Shown: positions 27,129-35,759 of the stretch, piece after piece | Numbering within the stretch: position 1 is the first letter of the stretch | How the letters are laid out: each line of letters begins with the position of its first letter | Source of the DNA: Akkermansia muciniphila | GTDB taxonomy: Bacteria > Verrucomicrobiota > Verrucomicrobiia > Verrucomicrobiales > Akkermansiaceae | Direction of reading: 5' to 3' | NCBI GenBank assembly: GCA_947624785.1 | Contig: CANQLV010000005.1 | Location: 1-64,000 of the forward strand | Length of the DNA stretch: 64,000 bases | Notes under the pieces: model-generated | Seen by the model: only the letters and a program-made list of their open reading frames with translations | Told to the model about the DNA's origin: nothing | Databases searched by the model: none | Made by a program: the position numbers and the translations under genes

Positions 27129-28082
27129 TTACTGGAGCGCCAGTTCCATCTGGATATCCACCCTTTCATAGGAGGGATGATAAATCTCCACTTCCCTGAA
27201 TCCCGCCTTCCTGTAGAGATGGATGGCCGGGCGGAGCAGGGTATTGCTTTCCAGAAAGATTTTTTTGCAGCCCAGTTCTTTCGCCTTGGCGATGACGGTC
27301 CGGCACAGCAGCATGCCGATGCCTTTGCCCTGGGCGTTGGGACTGACGGCAAGTTTGGCCAGTTCATACTGATGAACGGGGTCTTTCTTCCTGCACAGGG
27401 CGCATACGCCGACAGGCTCTTCCTTGTAAAGCGCCACGAAAATGTGGCCGCCCTTGTCCAGAATGTGCTCCTGCGGGTGGTCCAGCGCGTGATGGTCCGG
27501 TTCTTCCATCTGCCAGTGCGCCGTAATCCATTCTTCATTGAGTGCTTTGAAAGCGGCCCGGTGGCGGGGTTCGTAGGGAACGATGGAGACATCCCTGCCT
27601 TCCCGTTCCTTTTTTGCTTCCTTCACCCGTTCCAGCAGCGTTTTTTCCGCCAGCAGCCCTTCCCATTCTTCAATGGCGCGCCACAGGTCGTTCCGGGTTT
27701 GGCGGGAAATTTGTTCCACGGCGGCTTCCACGTCGGGATATTGTTCCGCCATGATATCGGACATTTTCTTTCCCTTGGCGGACAGCATGACGAGGTTTCT
27801 CCGTCCGTCCGCTTTGTCCTTCTTTTCCTTCACCAGCCCCCTGGCGCCCATTTCCTTGACAATGTTGCTGACGGACGGGTGGGAATGCCCTATTTCCCTG
27901 GCAATGGAGGTGATGGTCTTGGCCTCCCCCTGTGACAGGACAAAGAATACGGGAAACCATTTGGGACGGATGTCCACGCCGTACATCCGGAAGATCTGGG
28001 CGGCGTCATTCGTTATTTTATCCGTCAGCATCCGCAGTCTGCTTCCAATGGCCATTTTGCCCGTCCGGTTGAAGAAATCCAT
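27129..28082 (-). CDS. MarR-type regulator fused to a GNAT acetyltransferase
   Basis: 317 residues. The first 150 form a MarR winged helix (ITSIAREIGHSHPSVSNIVKEMGARGLV, then KKDKADGRRNLVMLSAKGK as the wing). Residues about 155-317 form a GNAT domain with acetyl-CoA motif A (LAVSPNAQGKGIGMLLCRTVIAKAKELG). Such fusions are known and usually described as bifunctional; the substrate is unknown. The gene is divergent from the ada-alkA/ogt pair, and a repeat at 28111-28132 in the shared promoter region is a good operator candidate. Confidence 0.92.
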   Translation of the reverse strand: MDFFNRTGKMAIGSRLRMLTDKITNDAAQIFRMYGVDIRPKWFPVFFVLSQGEAKTITSIAREIGHSHPSVSNIVKEMGARGLVKEKKDKADGRRNLVMLSAKGKKMSDIMAEQYPDVEAAVEQISRQTRNDLWRAIEEWEGLLAEKTLLERVKEAKKEREGRDVSIVPYEPRHRAAFKALNEEWITAHWQMEEPDHHALDHPQEHILDKGGHIFVALYKEEPVGVCALCRKKDPVHQYELAKLAVSPNAQGKGIGMLLCRTVIAKAKELGCKKIFLESNTLLRPAIHLYRKAGFREVEIYHPSYERVDIQMELALQ

Positions 28083-28110
28083 ATTGCCGTCTCCTCTTGT
28101 ATTGTTAAAA

Positions 28111-28132
28111 TACGTAACTGATTACGTAACTG
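28111..28132. promoter_or_regulatory. Candidate operator for the MarR-GNAT regulator
   Basis: TACGTAACTG occurs twice, 12 bases apart, with the palindrome TTACGTAA inside the second copy. It lies 29-50 bases upstream of the regulator start and about 115 bases upstream of the divergent ada-alkA gene, where autoregulation or repression would act. Confidence 0.5.
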
Positions 28133-28247
28133 GTTATAGAATTGTTTTCCCGATGTCAAAATATTTTTTTGGATACATGTCCGAAAATGGCGGGAATCAT
28201 GCCAGCGGTTTGCTATCATGAGCCTCACCCGTGGAGTTTGTAAAACC

Positions 28248-29102
28248 ATGAAAGGAAATGAAAAGGCATGGTATGCCGCGTTTAAGTCCAAGGACGCCCG
28301 TTTTAACGGCCATTTCTTCGTGGGAGTTGCGTCTACGGGCATTTATTGCCGCACCGTACGCCTTGCAACCAGAAAGCGGAAAATGGTCTATGGCTGGATA
28401 CGGGTGCCCCATTGCCCCGTGAAAAATGCGCTGGTGGCGGTGATTGCGAGGTCTCTGCTTCCCGCCTTGTCCCAGGTGCTTGCAAGGGTGCGTCATTTGT
28501 TTGACTTGTACGATGACCCGCTGGCTTGCATGAACGGCTTGTCTCCGGGGCTGTATGTTCCGGGAACCCGTTTGCCCGGCTGCTTTGACCCTTACGAGCT
28601 GGCGGTGCGGACCGTGCCGGGACGGCAAATTTCCATGAAAGCCGCGAATGCTCTGGCTGGGAGGCTTGCGCGGAGTCATGGAGAGCCCGTCCGGACGGGG
28701 ATGGAGGGGCTGGCGCATGCGTTTCCTTCGCCGGGGAAGATTCTTTCCCTGAGCGGTACGGGGAGCTCCGGATGGGGCATTCCCGGAATGACCGCGTCCA
28801 GGGGCGGGGCGGTTGTCGAGCTGGCGCGCGCGTTTGAAGAAGGGACCATTGATTTCAGTTTCCGGGCCGATCCTGAGGCGGAAATGAAAAAGCTGAGGGA
28901 GCTCCCCGGCATTGAAGCATGGACGGCGCAATATATCGCCATGCGGGTCCTTGGGTGGACGGATGCCTTTCCTTCAACGGATGACGGCATTAGAGAGGCG
29001 CTCTCCCCTCGCACGCAGAAGGAAATTCTTGCTCTGGCGGAAGGCTGGAGGCCGTGGCGCGGCTATGCTGCCGTTAATTTATGGAATTCACTGAAACAAT
29101 AG
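28248..29102 (+). CDS. Shortened Ada-AlkA type DNA-3-methyladenine glycosylase
   Basis: 284 residues from ATG 28248; an ATG at 28218 would add ten. Residues about 7-36 match the start of an Ada methyl-acceptor domain (DARFNGHFFVGVASTGIYCR), but the zinc site is lost (the second Cys is Arg) and the AraC helix-turn-helix is missing. The chain then joins the second half of an AlkA N-domain (NALVAVIARSLLPALSQVLARVRHLFDL). A full HhH-GPD domain follows with LPGIEAWTAQYIAMRVLGW and the catalytic Asp in FPSTDD. It probably excises alkylated bases. ogt follows after 4 bases. Confidence 0.82.
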   Translation: MKGNEKAWYAAFKSKDARFNGHFFVGVASTGIYCRTVRLATRKRKMVYGWIRVPHCPVKNALVAVIARSLLPALSQVLARVRHLFDLYDDPLACMNGLSPGLYVPGTRLPGCFDPYELAVRTVPGRQISMKAANALAGRLARSHGEPVRTGMEGLAHAFPSPGKILSLSGTGSSGWGIPGMTASRGGAVVELARAFEEGTIDFSFRADPEAEMKKLRELPGIEAWTAQYIAMRVLGWTDAFPSTDDGIREALSPRTQKEILALAEGWRPWRGYAAVNLWNSLKQ

Positions 29103-29106
29103 AAAG

Positions 29107-29709
29107 ATGATGTATTACTTAACACGCTATTCGTCACCCCTCGGGCCGCTTATGCTGGCGAGCGGCGGGGTCCGTCTCGCAGGCTTGTGGCTGGAGGGGC
29201 AGAAGTATGTTGGAGATACTATCAGCGGGGACATGGAGGAAAGGGACGGGCTGCCGGTATTTGCCGCGGCAAGAGACTGGCTGGACAGGTATTTTGCAGG
29301 CGGCAAGCCTCCGATAGCCGAATTGCCTCTGGCTCCCGCAGGGGGAAAGTTCCGCCAGGCCGTATGGAAGATTCTCTGCGGCATTCCCTACGGAGAAGTT
29401 GCCACTTACGGGGAGATCGCCCGGAAGATGGCTGCGTGCGGGAATAAAAGGAGCATGTCTGCTCAAGCGGTGGGAGGAGCGGTGGCGCATAACCCCGTCT
29501 CCATCATCATCCCGTGCCACCGGGTGGTGGGCTCGGGCGGGAGCCTGACGGGCTATGCCGGCGGAATTGACGCGAAAATCAGGCTTCTGGAGCTTGAGGG
29601 AGCGGGCATGTCCCGTCTTTTCATGCCGAGGAAAGGGACCGCCCCTTTAAAGAAGTGCGGGGAAGGTTCTGCGGTTGATCGGCTCATCGCCAGACGATTT
29701 TGGAGTTGA
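29107..29709 (+). CDS. ogt: Methylated-DNA-protein-cysteine methyltransferase
   Basis: 200 residues. It has the active site IIPCHRVVG, a preceding AVGGAVAHNP, and the following GSLTGYAGGIDAKIRLLELEG. It removes O6-methyl groups from guanine by suicidal transfer to Cys. About 30 extra residues follow the usual end (SRLFMPRKGTAPLKK and onward), with no recognisable role. It is co-transcribed with the AlkA-type glycosylase, so the pair forms an alkylation-repair operon. Confidence 0.95.
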   Translation: MMYYLTRYSSPLGPLMLASGGVRLAGLWLEGQKYVGDTISGDMEERDGLPVFAAARDWLDRYFAGGKPPIAELPLAPAGGKFRQAVWKILCGIPYGEVATYGEIARKMAACGNKRSMSAQAVGGAVAHNPVSIIIPCHRVVGSGGSLTGYAGGIDAKIRLLELEGAGMSRLFMPRKGTAPLKKCGEGSAVDRLIARRFWS

Positions 29710-29784
29710 CGTCAAATAATAATAAAAAGTAGCATAAAACTTATAGTCTTGTTGCGTTTTCTCTCAGATGGTAAATGATGACTC

Positions 29785-30876
29785 ATGGCATGTGTAGTTT
29801 ATAGCCGCCCGCATTTTACGGTAGTCATTCTGGGTTCCCTCAATGTTTCAGATTTTCCTCAGGCAAGAGTCAATCAGGAAGATGAAAAAACATTCGAGTG
29901 TGGAGAAGTGGAAGATTCAGAGCATGCTGGAGAAAAATGGAAGGTCTGGTCTGAAGAACTTGTTTTGGAAGTATTGCTTCCTTTGCTCAGGGAGATGACG
30001 GAAAAGGCAATGATGTTTAATGGAGTTGATGATTGGGAAAACTCTTCTGTCATGAAATATGCAATGGCTGCTGTGGACTGCTGGGAGAAAAGATCAATGG
30101 AAAAACGGGAAAAGCCTCGCTATCTTTTAAAATGTTTTTCCCTGAAAGCTGCCAAGGCTACCTTGGAGTCTGGAAGGATCAGGTTTTCTCATCCTGATGT
30201 TTACAATGATCTTCTGGAGGGACGGTGTGTGTGGGATGGTTCGTTTGATAATAATGACGAGTTTCAAAAATGTGATGCAGAAAAAAGGGAGAAGCTAAAG
30301 AATGTCCGGATCTGTTGTTTTTCCGAAAAAAGTTCGAAAGGCCTGCTACCGCACCAAGCTTATTATGCAGACGAAGGAAAAGGTGTCGTGATATTTTTTA
30401 ATACTGATTCTCTTCTGAAAAAGTATGCTCCCAGAGAACCGGAACAGGATGCCATCAGCAAACGGCGGATGTGGTACGTGTATCGTGTCCCTAGAGAAGA
30501 ACAATTGAAAGGCAATCTGCTCGATGTATATTATACTAAGTTTTGTTCATGGCGTCATGAATATGAATGGCGTGTCGTCTTGGATGTGGAAAAGAATGTG
30601 GAACAACTTGGTCTGGATGTGTTGCCTGATAAAGATGGGAAACTATTCATGGATGTCTCCTTTAAACGTGAGGAGATCAATAGTATCATGTTGGGACCAA
30701 AGATGGGTTTCGCTGATGCTAAAGATATCTTTGAAAAGATATTGAAGCTATTTGGTGACATAAAGGTTATTGCTGCTGGAGAGTTTGAATATGGAAGTTA
30801 CACTCGAAGAAGATACCATGTTATCCAGACATTGAAGGATTTGGAAGAGTTTTACAAAGGGAGAATTCACCTTTGA
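29785..30876 (+). CDS. DUF2971 family protein
   Basis: 363 residues, AT-rich compared with its neighbours. The region from about residue 110 fits DUF2971: RYLLKCFSLKAAKATLESGRIRFSHPDVYNDLLEG, then RICCFSEKSSKGLLPHQAYYADEGKGVVIFF, then YTKFCSWRHEYEWRVV. DUF2971 proteins are common in accessory regions and some defence islands; their activity is not established. The N-terminal 100 residues are acidic and not part of the domain, and the true start may be a later ATG such as 29995. It stands alone next to a transposase remnant and a tRNA. Confidence 0.75.
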   Translation: MACVVYSRPHFTVVILGSLNVSDFPQARVNQEDEKTFECGEVEDSEHAGEKWKVWSEELVLEVLLPLLREMTEKAMMFNGVDDWENSSVMKYAMAAVDCWEKRSMEKREKPRYLLKCFSLKAAKATLESGRIRFSHPDVYNDLLEGRCVWDGSFDNNDEFQKCDAEKREKLKNVRICCFSEKSSKGLLPHQAYYADEGKGVVIFFNTDSLLKKYAPREPEQDAISKRRMWYVYRVPREEQLKGNLLDVYYTKFCSWRHEYEWRVVLDVEKNVEQLGLDVLPDKDGKLFMDVSFKREEINSIMLGPKMGFADAKDIFEKILKLFGDIKVIAAGEFEYGSYTRRRYHVIQTLKDLEEFYKGRIHL

Positions 30877-31242
30877 CGCCTGGAATAAAACTGCTATGGA
30901 GGAAAAAAGCTCCTTCACCAGTGGTGTGTGGATGTTATCAATGAAACCTTGGATGAAAACGGGGAAAACTAAAACGAATAGCTTGCGGTTGTACATTGTC
31001 CATGTACACATATGGTGATGAATATTATTTCAAACACTGTTACGCTCCAGTTCATGTCAAAGATGCCTCTTCTATTGTAACTCGTCCGGAATCGCCAACA
31101 AATGCCTTGGTACGGTTGCTGCCAAGCCGAGGGATGGATTCAACATCTTGACCTAATCGGCGCAAAAACAACGCATAAGAATCCGGCGTAATTACGCAAA
31201 ATAGGGGTGATGATCAGGAAATGATTCGCCCCGATCATTCGA
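30877..31242. other. Accessory intergenic region next to the transposase remnant
   Basis: About 365 bases with no credible gene. Base composition is mixed and short frames are broken, consistent with decayed mobile DNA, but no further fragment can be named. Confidence 0.4.
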
Positions 31243-31386
31243 ATGTGGAGGTACAGAAAGAACAATGGAATCACGGAAGGGTTCCACCGGAAGATGAAGC
31301 TCATCCAAAGGAGAGCCTACGGGCATCGAAACTTTGAGAATTATCGTTTGAGAGTACTGGTGGAATGCGGAGGGTTCAATCTATGA
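31243..31386 (+). pseudogene. ISL3-type transposase, C-terminal remnant
   Basis: A 47-codon frame whose sequence (NNGITEGFHRKMKLIQRRAY, then GHRNFENYRLRVLVECGG) matches the extreme C-terminus of ISL3-family (IS204/IS1001/IS1096/IS1165) transposases. The N-terminal 90 percent and the catalytic DDE part are absent, so it is a relic. It lies between the DUF2971 gene and tRNA-Arg and marks a past mobile element. No intact terminal inverted repeats were found. Confidence 0.8.
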
Positions 31387-31493
31387 AAAACTACCTCAAA
31401 TACCTCTTCCCTCTGATTTTGGTATTGCCCCTTTTTGTTCTCCAAACAAGGGAATGGACATTTAGAATGTTGCTTTCCGGCAGGAAATGAAAA

Positions 31494-31524
31494 ACCCTTG
31501 CAAAATCAAGGTTTTTGCAAGGGT
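31494..31524 (-). terminator. Terminator of tRNA-Arg
   Basis: A 12-bp stem ACCCTTGCAAAA/TTTTGCAAGGGT with a 7-base loop, followed on the minus strand by TTTTTCAT. It lies 15 bases past the tRNA end. Confidence 0.85.
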
Positions 31525-31539
31525 CTGAAATTGAAAATC

Positions 31540-31614
31540 TGGTAGGCCCGGTAGGAATCGAACCTACATCGTCGGTACCGGAAACCGATGTCCTATCCAT
31601 TGAACGACGAGCCC
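31540..31614 (-). tRNA. tRNA-Arg (anticodon CCG)
   Basis: The minus strand folds as a full tRNA. The acceptor GGGCTCG pairs with CGGGCCT (two G-U pairs), and the D-arm is GTTC/GGAC. The anticodon stem TCGGT/ACCGA has loop TTCCGGT, giving anticodon CCG (reads CGG). The T-arm is GTAGG-TTCGATT-CCTAC. The terminal CCA is encoded at 31540-31542. Confidence 0.93.
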
Positions 31615-31775
31615 ATGTTCTCAAGGAGAACGAAGGAGATAGAATAGAAAAACCGGGCCGGATGCAAGTATTTTTATACGGGTGACGGGATTGGCGTGAT
31701 GAAAATATTAAAGGCGAACGGCTCATGGCAAAGGGGCGCCAGGATGTTCCGGGGCCGGGAAGATAGAGTTTTCCG

Positions 31776-32888
31776 TCAGGAGATTTTATGGTGGAAGGAA
31801 AAGATGGCCGCCAGAACGGCCACCACCGTAACGGTCATGATGGCCGCGAAGAGGGGCCAGAGGTCCAGGAAACCGGCTCCTTCCAGAAAGATGCGCTGGA
31901 TGAGCTCCAGGCCGTACCTCATGGGGTTGAGCAGAGTGAGGTCCTGGAAGATTTCCGGCATGCTGGAGATGGGCGTGGCGAAGCCGGAGAGCATGACCAT
32001 GGGCACCAGCAGCAGGAAGGTTCCCACAATGGCCTGCTGGAGGGACTGGGCGAAGGAAGAGATGCACAGCCCGATGGCCGCCGCCGTGACGATGAAGAGC
32101 AGGAGGGCGGCGGAGAGCAGCCAGATGGAGCCCTGGAAGGGGATGCGGAACCAGAACATGGCTACCAGCACCACGAAGACGGCCTGCATGATTCCGGTGA
32201 TGACGGAGGCTATCCCCTTGCCGAGCAGGATTTCTCCGGGGGTGTACGGGGCGACCAGGAGCTGGTCGAAGGTGCCTTCCTCCCGTTCGCGGGCGATGGA
32301 GAGCGCCCCGGAGAGGATGGAGTTGATCAGCACGAGCACGGCAATGAGGCCGGGGACGATGAACCAGCGGGTGATGAGGTTGGGGTTGAACCAGGCGCGG
32401 GATTCTATTTCCACCGGGGAGGAGCCGCCGCTTTTGGCAAGCAGGTCCGCTCCGTAGGCGGAGGCGATTTGCTGGCCGTAGCTGAGGGCGATGGCCGCCG
32501 TGTTCGTGTTGCGGCCGTCCGCAATGAGCTGGAGGGAGGCGGTGCGCCCGGTCTGGAGGTTGCGGGAGAAGTCCGGGGGGATGGTGAGCCCCACGACGAT
32601 TTCCCGGTTGTCGATCATGCGGTCGATGTCTTTTTCCGTGGCCGCCGTGGCCTGCCGCCGGAAGATGCCCGTGCCTTCCAGATCCGCGATGTACTGGGCG
32701 GCCGTTTCTCCGCCGTCCTTGTCCAGCACGGCGTACGGCACGCGGGTGACGTTCATGGTGGCGGCATAGCCGAAGATGGCTATCTGGAGGATGGGCGGGA
32801 TGATGAGGGCCATCCGGCTTTTTTTGTCCCTGAGCACGGCCAGCAGTTCCTTTTTGACGAGGGAGGCTATTCTGACGAGGAAGTCCAT
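31776..32888 (-). CDS. ABC-2 type efflux transporter permease (second)
   Basis: 370 residues: one N-terminal membrane helix, a large extracytoplasmic loop (about residues 45-170), then five to six helices, with the ABC-2 motif EREEGTFDQLLVAPYTPGEILLGKGIA. This is the YhhJ/YbhR-type layout. It is last in a four-gene operon with the adaptor, the double ATPase and a paralogous permease (4 bases between permeases). Together they should form a tripartite-style pump; the substrate is unknown. Confidence 0.92.
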   Translation of the reverse strand: MDFLVRIASLVKKELLAVLRDKKSRMALIIPPILQIAIFGYAATMNVTRVPYAVLDKDGGETAAQYIADLEGTGIFRRQATAATEKDIDRMIDNREIVVGLTIPPDFSRNLQTGRTASLQLIADGRNTNTAAIALSYGQQIASAYGADLLAKSGGSSPVEIESRAWFNPNLITRWFIVPGLIAVLVLINSILSGALSIAREREEGTFDQLLVAPYTPGEILLGKGIASVITGIMQAVFVVLVAMFWFRIPFQGSIWLLSAALLLFIVTAAAIGLCISSFAQSLQQAIVGTFLLLVPMVMLSGFATPISSMPEIFQDLTLLNPMRYGLELIQRIFLEGAGFLDLWPLFAAIMTVTVVAVLAAIFSFHHKIS

Positions 32889-32892
32889 GGCG

Positions 32893-33999
32893 TTATTCGA
32901 GGGATTTGGGGGCTTTCAGCCGGGCGATGCCCATGAGCACCACGGCAAAGACGCCCAGCGTGATGCAGCACGGAATGATGACGGAGGGGATGTCTCCGGC
33001 CAGGAAGAGGGTCTGGAGCAGGGTGACGTAGTAGCGGGCCGGGATGATGTAGGTGATGGCCCGGACGGCGGGGGGCATGTTGAGGATGTCGTACAGGAAA
33101 CCGGAGAGCATGAGCGCCGGCATGAAGGTGCCCATGATGGCGAACTGGCAGGCCAGGAACTGGTTTTTGGTGGCGGTGGAGATGACCAACCCCAGCCCCA
33201 GGGCCACGATCAGGAACAGGGCGGAGACTGCCAGCAGCAGGATGAGGGAGCCGCGGATGGGGATGTCAAAGACGAAGGCGGCGAAGATCATGGAGATGGC
33301 TAGGCTGACCATGCCCAGCAGGAAGTTGGTGGCGGCCTTGGCCGTCAGGATTTCCCCGCTGCCCACGGGCGTGACGAAGAGGCTTTCCAGCGTGCCCCGT
33401 TCATATTCCCGCGCCATGACCAGGGAGGTGAGCAATGCGCCGATCATGGTCATGATGGTGACGATGACGCCGGGGACCAGGTAGTAGTGGCTGTCGTTGG
33501 CTTCATTGAAGCGGGTGCGCGTCTGCACGTCCAGCACGGGGGCGGCCTGGCCATTCAGGGAGGCTGCCCAGGATCCCACGACGGCCTGGAGGTAGTTGCG
33601 GATGAGGGTGGCCTGGTTGGCGTTGACGCCGTTGACCACGATCTGGACTTTCGTGATTCCGTTGTTGAGCGTGTCCGGAGCGTCGCTTTGCAGGGCGATG
33701 AAGGCGTCCGCCTCATGGGTGCGCAGCTTTTCTTCCGCCTCCCGGGTGGAGAAGACGCGCGCGGTCTGGAAGTACCTGGAGAGGGTGAGCCGCGTTTCCA
33801 GGTCCGTGGACCGGCTGGAGGCGGGAACGGCCAGGTACGCGATGCGCACGTTTTTGATGTCCATGCTCATTCCGTAGCCGAAGAGGAGCAGGAGCACGGC
33901 CGGCAGGATGACCGCAATGCCCACGTTGCCGGGGTCCCGGACCACCTGGTGGAGTTCCTTGACGATGAGGGCCCCGATTCTTTTGAGGGAGGCGGTCAT
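32893..33999 (-). CDS. ABC-2 type efflux transporter permease (first)
   Basis: 368 residues from ATG 33999, which overlaps the ATPase stop by 4 bases (ATGA). It has the same layout as its neighbour: an N-terminal helix (GIAVILPAVLLLLFGYGMSM), a long loop, the motif EYERGTLESLFVTPVGSGEIL, then a helix bundle. The frame extends upstream to 35046, but that part is an Arg/His-rich artefact antisense-like in character. It probably forms a heterodimer with the second permease. Confidence 0.92.
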   Translation of the reverse strand: MTASLKRIGALIVKELHQVVRDPGNVGIAVILPAVLLLLFGYGMSMDIKNVRIAYLAVPASSRSTDLETRLTLSRYFQTARVFSTREAEEKLRTHEADAFIALQSDAPDTLNNGITKVQIVVNGVNANQATLIRNYLQAVVGSWAASLNGQAAPVLDVQTRTRFNEANDSHYYLVPGVIVTIMTMIGALLTSLVMAREYERGTLESLFVTPVGSGEILTAKAATNFLLGMVSLAISMIFAAFVFDIPIRGSLILLLAVSALFLIVALGLGLVISTATKNQFLACQFAIMGTFMPALMLSGFLYDILNMPPAVRAITYIIPARYYVTLLQTLFLAGDIPSVIIPCCITLGVFAVVLMGIARLKAPKSLE

Positions 34000-35759
34000 G
34001 CTTCTTCCCCTCCTTTCTTCATGTGTTCCTCCGTGATGGCCAGGAAGGCGTCTTCCAGCGAAGCGGGCGCCCCGTCCCCCCGCGGGGGGGCGTGTTTGCG
34101 GATGTCGTCCGGGGAGCCTTCCGCCAGCGTGGTCCCGTCCATCATGATGAGCATGTTGTCGCAGAATTCCGCTTCTCCCAGGAAATGCGTGGTGATGATG
34201 ATGGTGACGCCTTTTTCCGCCAAGGCGTTGATGCGCAGCCAGAAGTCGCGCCGGGCCAGGGGGTCCGCGCCGGAAGTGGGTTCGTCCAGAAAGAGGATGT
34301 CCGGGGAGTGGAGGAGGGCGCACGCCATGCTGAGACGCTGCTTGTAGCCGCCGGGCAGGTGCGCGGCGGGGGCGTTCATGTACGGGGTCAGGTGGAATTC
34401 CTCTTCCATGGAACGGATGGCTTCCTGCCGTTCCTTTCCGGCCATGCCGTAGGCCCCGGCGAAGAATTCCAGGTTCTGCCGCGTAGTGAGCATGCCGTAC
34501 ATGGAGAATTTCTGGGCCACGTACCCCACTTTTCTGCGCGCCCGCGCGGCGGCGGTCCTCAGGTCCGCCCCGGCTACGTTGAGCGTGCCGCCGCTGGCGG
34601 GCAGCAGCCCGCAGAGCATGCGAAAGGTGGTGCTTTTTCCGGCCCCGTTGGGACCCAGCAGCCCGAAGACCTGTCCCCTGCGGACGGAGAAGCTGACGTG
34701 GTTGACGGCAATGAAGCTGCCGAATTTCCTCACCAGGTCCGTTACCTGGATGACGGTGTCCCCTTTTTCCGCCTGTTCCGGTTCCGGCGGTCCGGCGGGG
34801 ACGGGGATGTCCTGCGGAGCGAGGTCCATTTGATCGGCCAGCAGAGTCATGAAGCCGTCGGAGAAGTCCGGCTGCGCGGGTTCGGGGCGGTATTCCTCCA
34901 GCTTTTCCCGCGCGGGGTGGCCGGCGGGAACGATGATGCGGACGGTGTTGCCCTGCGGGGTGGCGTTGATGATGCCGGGCACGGCGGCCAGCCTGCTCTG
35001 GAACTGGCGCGCATGCAGCCCCTCCGGCGTGCGCACCGTGACGCACATGCCTTCCGCCCGGGCAATGACGTCGGAGGGCGGGGCGTCCATGAGCAGGCGC
35101 CCTTCATACATGATGAGGGTTCTGTTGCAGTAGGCGGATTCGTCCATGTAGGAGGTGCTGACCAGCACTCCCACGCCTTCCTCCCCGGAGAATTGCTTCA
35201 GGATGTTCCACAGTTCCCGGCGGGAGAGCGGGTCCACGCCCACGGTGGGCTCGTCCAACAGGATGAGGGGCGGGGAGGAGACCAGGGAGCAGCACAGGCC
35301 CAGCTTCTGTTTCATGCCACCGGAGAGCTTGCCCGCCAGGCGCGTGGTGAAGCGTTCCAGATTGGTCATGGAGAGCAGGCTGCGGAAGCGTTTTTCCCTG
35401 TCCTGGCCGTAGACGCCGTGCATGCGGGCGTAAAGCTCCATGTTTTCCTGCACGGTGAGATCCTCGTAAAGCCCGAATTTCTGCGGCATGTAGCCTATGG
35501 AGGCCTGGATGGCCCGGCTTTTTTTCACGGAGTCCAGGTTCAGCACGGAGATGGAGCCGCCGTGCGGTTTCATCAGTCCCGTGATGAGGCGGATGAGGGT
35601 GGTTTTTCCCGCGCCGTCCGGCCCCAGCAGTCCCACGATTTCCCCGGCGGAGAGGCGGAAGGAAACGCCGTCCACCGCCGCGAAGGGAACGCCGGCGGGG
35701 TCCGGAAACATTTTCCGGACGTTCCGGCAGTCAATCAGGGGCTGGGAGTCCGTAGTCAT
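33996..35759 (-). CDS. ABC transporter with two fused ATPase domains
   Basis: 587 residues carrying two complete nucleotide-binding domains. The first has Walker A LLGPDGAGKTT, signature LSGGMKQ and Walker B LILLDEPTVGVD. The second (from about residue 330) has LLGPNGAGKST, signature LPGGYKQ (a Pro replaces Ser) and ILFLDEPTSGAD. The layout matches RbbA/YhiH- and YbhF-type proteins that drive ABC-2 permease pairs. It overlaps the adaptor stop by 4 bases (35756-35759) and the next permease start by 4 bases, a tightly coupled operon. Confidence 0.95.
   Translation of the reverse strand: MTTDSQPLIDCRNVRKMFPDPAGVPFAAVDGVSFRLSAGEIVGLLGPDGAGKTTLIRLITGLMKPHGGSISVLNLDSVKKSRAIQASIGYMPQKFGLYEDLTVQENMELYARMHGVYGQDREKRFRSLLSMTNLERFTTRLAGKLSGGMKQKLGLCCSLVSSPPLILLDEPTVGVDPLSRRELWNILKQFSGEEGVGVLVSTSYMDESAYCNRTLIMYEGRLLMDAPPSDVIARAEGMCVTVRTPEGLHARQFQSRLAAVPGIINATPQGNTVRIIVPAGHPAREKLEEYRPEPAQPDFSDGFMTLLADQMDLAPQDIPVPAGPPEPEQAEKGDTVIQVTDLVRKFGSFIAVNHVSFSVRRGQVFGLLGPNGAGKSTTFRMLCGLLPASGGTLNVAGADLRTAAARARRKVGYVAQKFSMYGMLTTRQNLEFFAGAYGMAGKERQEAIRSMEEEFHLTPYMNAPAAHLPGGYKQRLSMACALLHSPDILFLDEPTSGADPLARRDFWLRINALAEKGVTIIITTHFLGEAEFCDNMLIMMDGTTLAEGSPDDIRKHAPPRGDGAPASLEDAFLAITEEHMKKGGEEA

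Noticed and set aside
32893-35046. Long upstream extension of the first ABC-2 permease (to 35046)
   Set aside because: The added 349 residues overlap the ATPase gene in another frame and are Arg/His-rich; ATG 33999 gives a normal permease and an ATGA overlap.
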